Positions 6,514-6,688 of a stretch of 6,688 bases of DNA are shown piece by piece. Location: NCBI GenBank assembly GCA_964427965.1, contig CAYRWK010000042.1, positions 1-6,688 on the forward strand. The letters are read 5' to 3'. The first letter of the stretch is position 1. Each line of letters starts with the position of its first letter. The notes below the pieces were generated by a model. That model ran no database searches, was not told the origin of the DNA, and was given only the letters and a program-made list of their open reading frames with translations. The stretch comes from CAYRWK01 sp964427965. Lineage in GTDB: Bacteria; Patescibacteriota; WWE3; UBA101185; UBA10185. The position numbers and the translations under genes are program-made.

Positions 6514-6596
6514 GTATCCTATCTTTCAATGAGCTTTCTGTTGCGCTAGGCAAAGTCAAGATTTCATTGATCAAAGATACGAGTTTTTCTCCCTAG

Positions 6597-6640
6597 AAAG
6601 GAGGTGATCCAGCCCCAGATTCCCCTAGGGCTACCTTGTT
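6597..6640 (-). rRNA. rrs: 16S rRNA 3' terminal exon
   Basis: This is the last 44 nt of small-subunit rRNA on the minus strand. It begins AACAAGGUAGCC (E. coli A1499 onward), continues through helix 45 with its GGAA tetraloop (the KsgA dimethylation site), and ends with GGAUCACCUCCUUU, including the anti-Shine-Dalgarno CCUCC. Helix 45 stem changes relative to E. coli are mostly compensated. The exact mature 3' end is uncertain by a few bases. Upstream of AACAAGG the expected AAGUCGU is missing and is replaced by intron sequence. The rest of 16S lies beyond the right edge. Confidence 0.95.
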
Positions 6641-6688
6641 CGCTTAATTCCATTATTACTAATGGTGCTGACTATATCTTCTTCCTAA
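6641..6688 (-). ncRNA. 3' end of a second group I intron, in 16S rRNA (site S1498)
   Basis: These 48 nt separate the 16S terminal exon from the window edge and do not match 16S. On the minus strand they read the canonical S element AAGAUAUAGUC (6680-6670, 3' strand of P7), then a perfect 6-bp P9 hairpin CCAUUA / UAAUGG with a GUAA (GNRA) loop (6665-6650), then a short tail ending in G (6641) directly before AACAAGG. The order S, P9, terminal G, exon is that of a group I intron 3' end. Because the next exon base is A1499 and the intron ends in G, insertion is inferred after U1498. The catalytic core upstream of P7, the 5' splice site and any endonuclease gene are outside the window. Confidence 0.87.

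Noticed and set aside
6408..6596. Plus-strand 62-residue frame with a hydrophobic stretch and an AGAAGG sequence before its ATG.
   Set aside because: It fills the 16S 3' flank, ends right at the 16S terminus and overlaps two stem-loops; no family resemblance. The Shine-Dalgarno-like match keeps a small chance that it is a real membrane peptide.

Overview
The window is a bacterial ribosomal RNA locus read mainly from the minus strand. It runs from the last 44 nt of 16S rRNA at the right edge, through a very long (about 3.4 kb) gene-bearing spacer, into most of 23S rRNA, whose 3' end lies beyond the left edge. Both rRNA genes are interrupted by group I introns. The compact, fairly AT-rich genes, the near absence of clear Shine-Dalgarno sequences, the introns in both rRNA genes and the broken 16S-23S linkage would all fit a Candidate Phyla Radiation (Patescibacteria) genome. 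That placement is an inference, since no phylogeny could be run.

Layout from left to right: 23S 3' exon (1-382, minus); a complete 790-nt group I intron (383-1172, minus) carrying a single-motif LAGLIDADG homing endonuclease gene (483-1004); 23S 5' exon (1173 to about 3200, minus); an AT-rich spacer; tRNA-Ala(UGC) (3327-3402, minus); a 157-bp divergent region with a good plus-strand promoter and a possible back-to-back minus-strand promoter; a RelA/SpoT-type (p)ppGpp synthetase (3560-4996, plus); tRNA-Ile(GAU) (5109-5185, plus); a frameshifted gene of unknown function (5193-5841, minus); a Nudix hydrolase (5925-6341, minus); a probable terminator and two further stem-loops; the 16S 3' end (6597-6640, minus); and the last 48 nt of a second group I intron (6641 to the edge).

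The 23S intron can be resolved to the nucleotide. P1 (8 bp with the U.G at the splice site), P10 (6 bp), P3, P4, P7, P8, P9, P9.1 and P9.2 all pair. Removing the intron restores helix 69 with two compensatory base-pair changes. The insertion is after E. coli-numbered U1917. The 16S intron shows the canonical S/P7 element, a GNRA-capped P9 and a terminal G, and its 3' boundary implies insertion after U1498. The two introns therefore interrupt helix 69 of 23S and the top of helix 44 of 16S, which meet at the subunit interface around bridge B2a and the decoding centre.

The usual 16S-tRNA-Ile-tRNA-Ala-23S order is still recognisable, but the tRNA-Ile/rel block is inverted relative to the rRNA genes and a terminator-like hairpin follows 16S. 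16S and tRNA-Ala-23S are therefore probably separate transcription units. The Rel protein keeps its synthetase and TGS residues but has lost key hydrolase residues (HD changed to HQ, ED changed to DF), so it looks like a synthetase-only enzyme lying between the genes whose transcription ppGpp usually controls.
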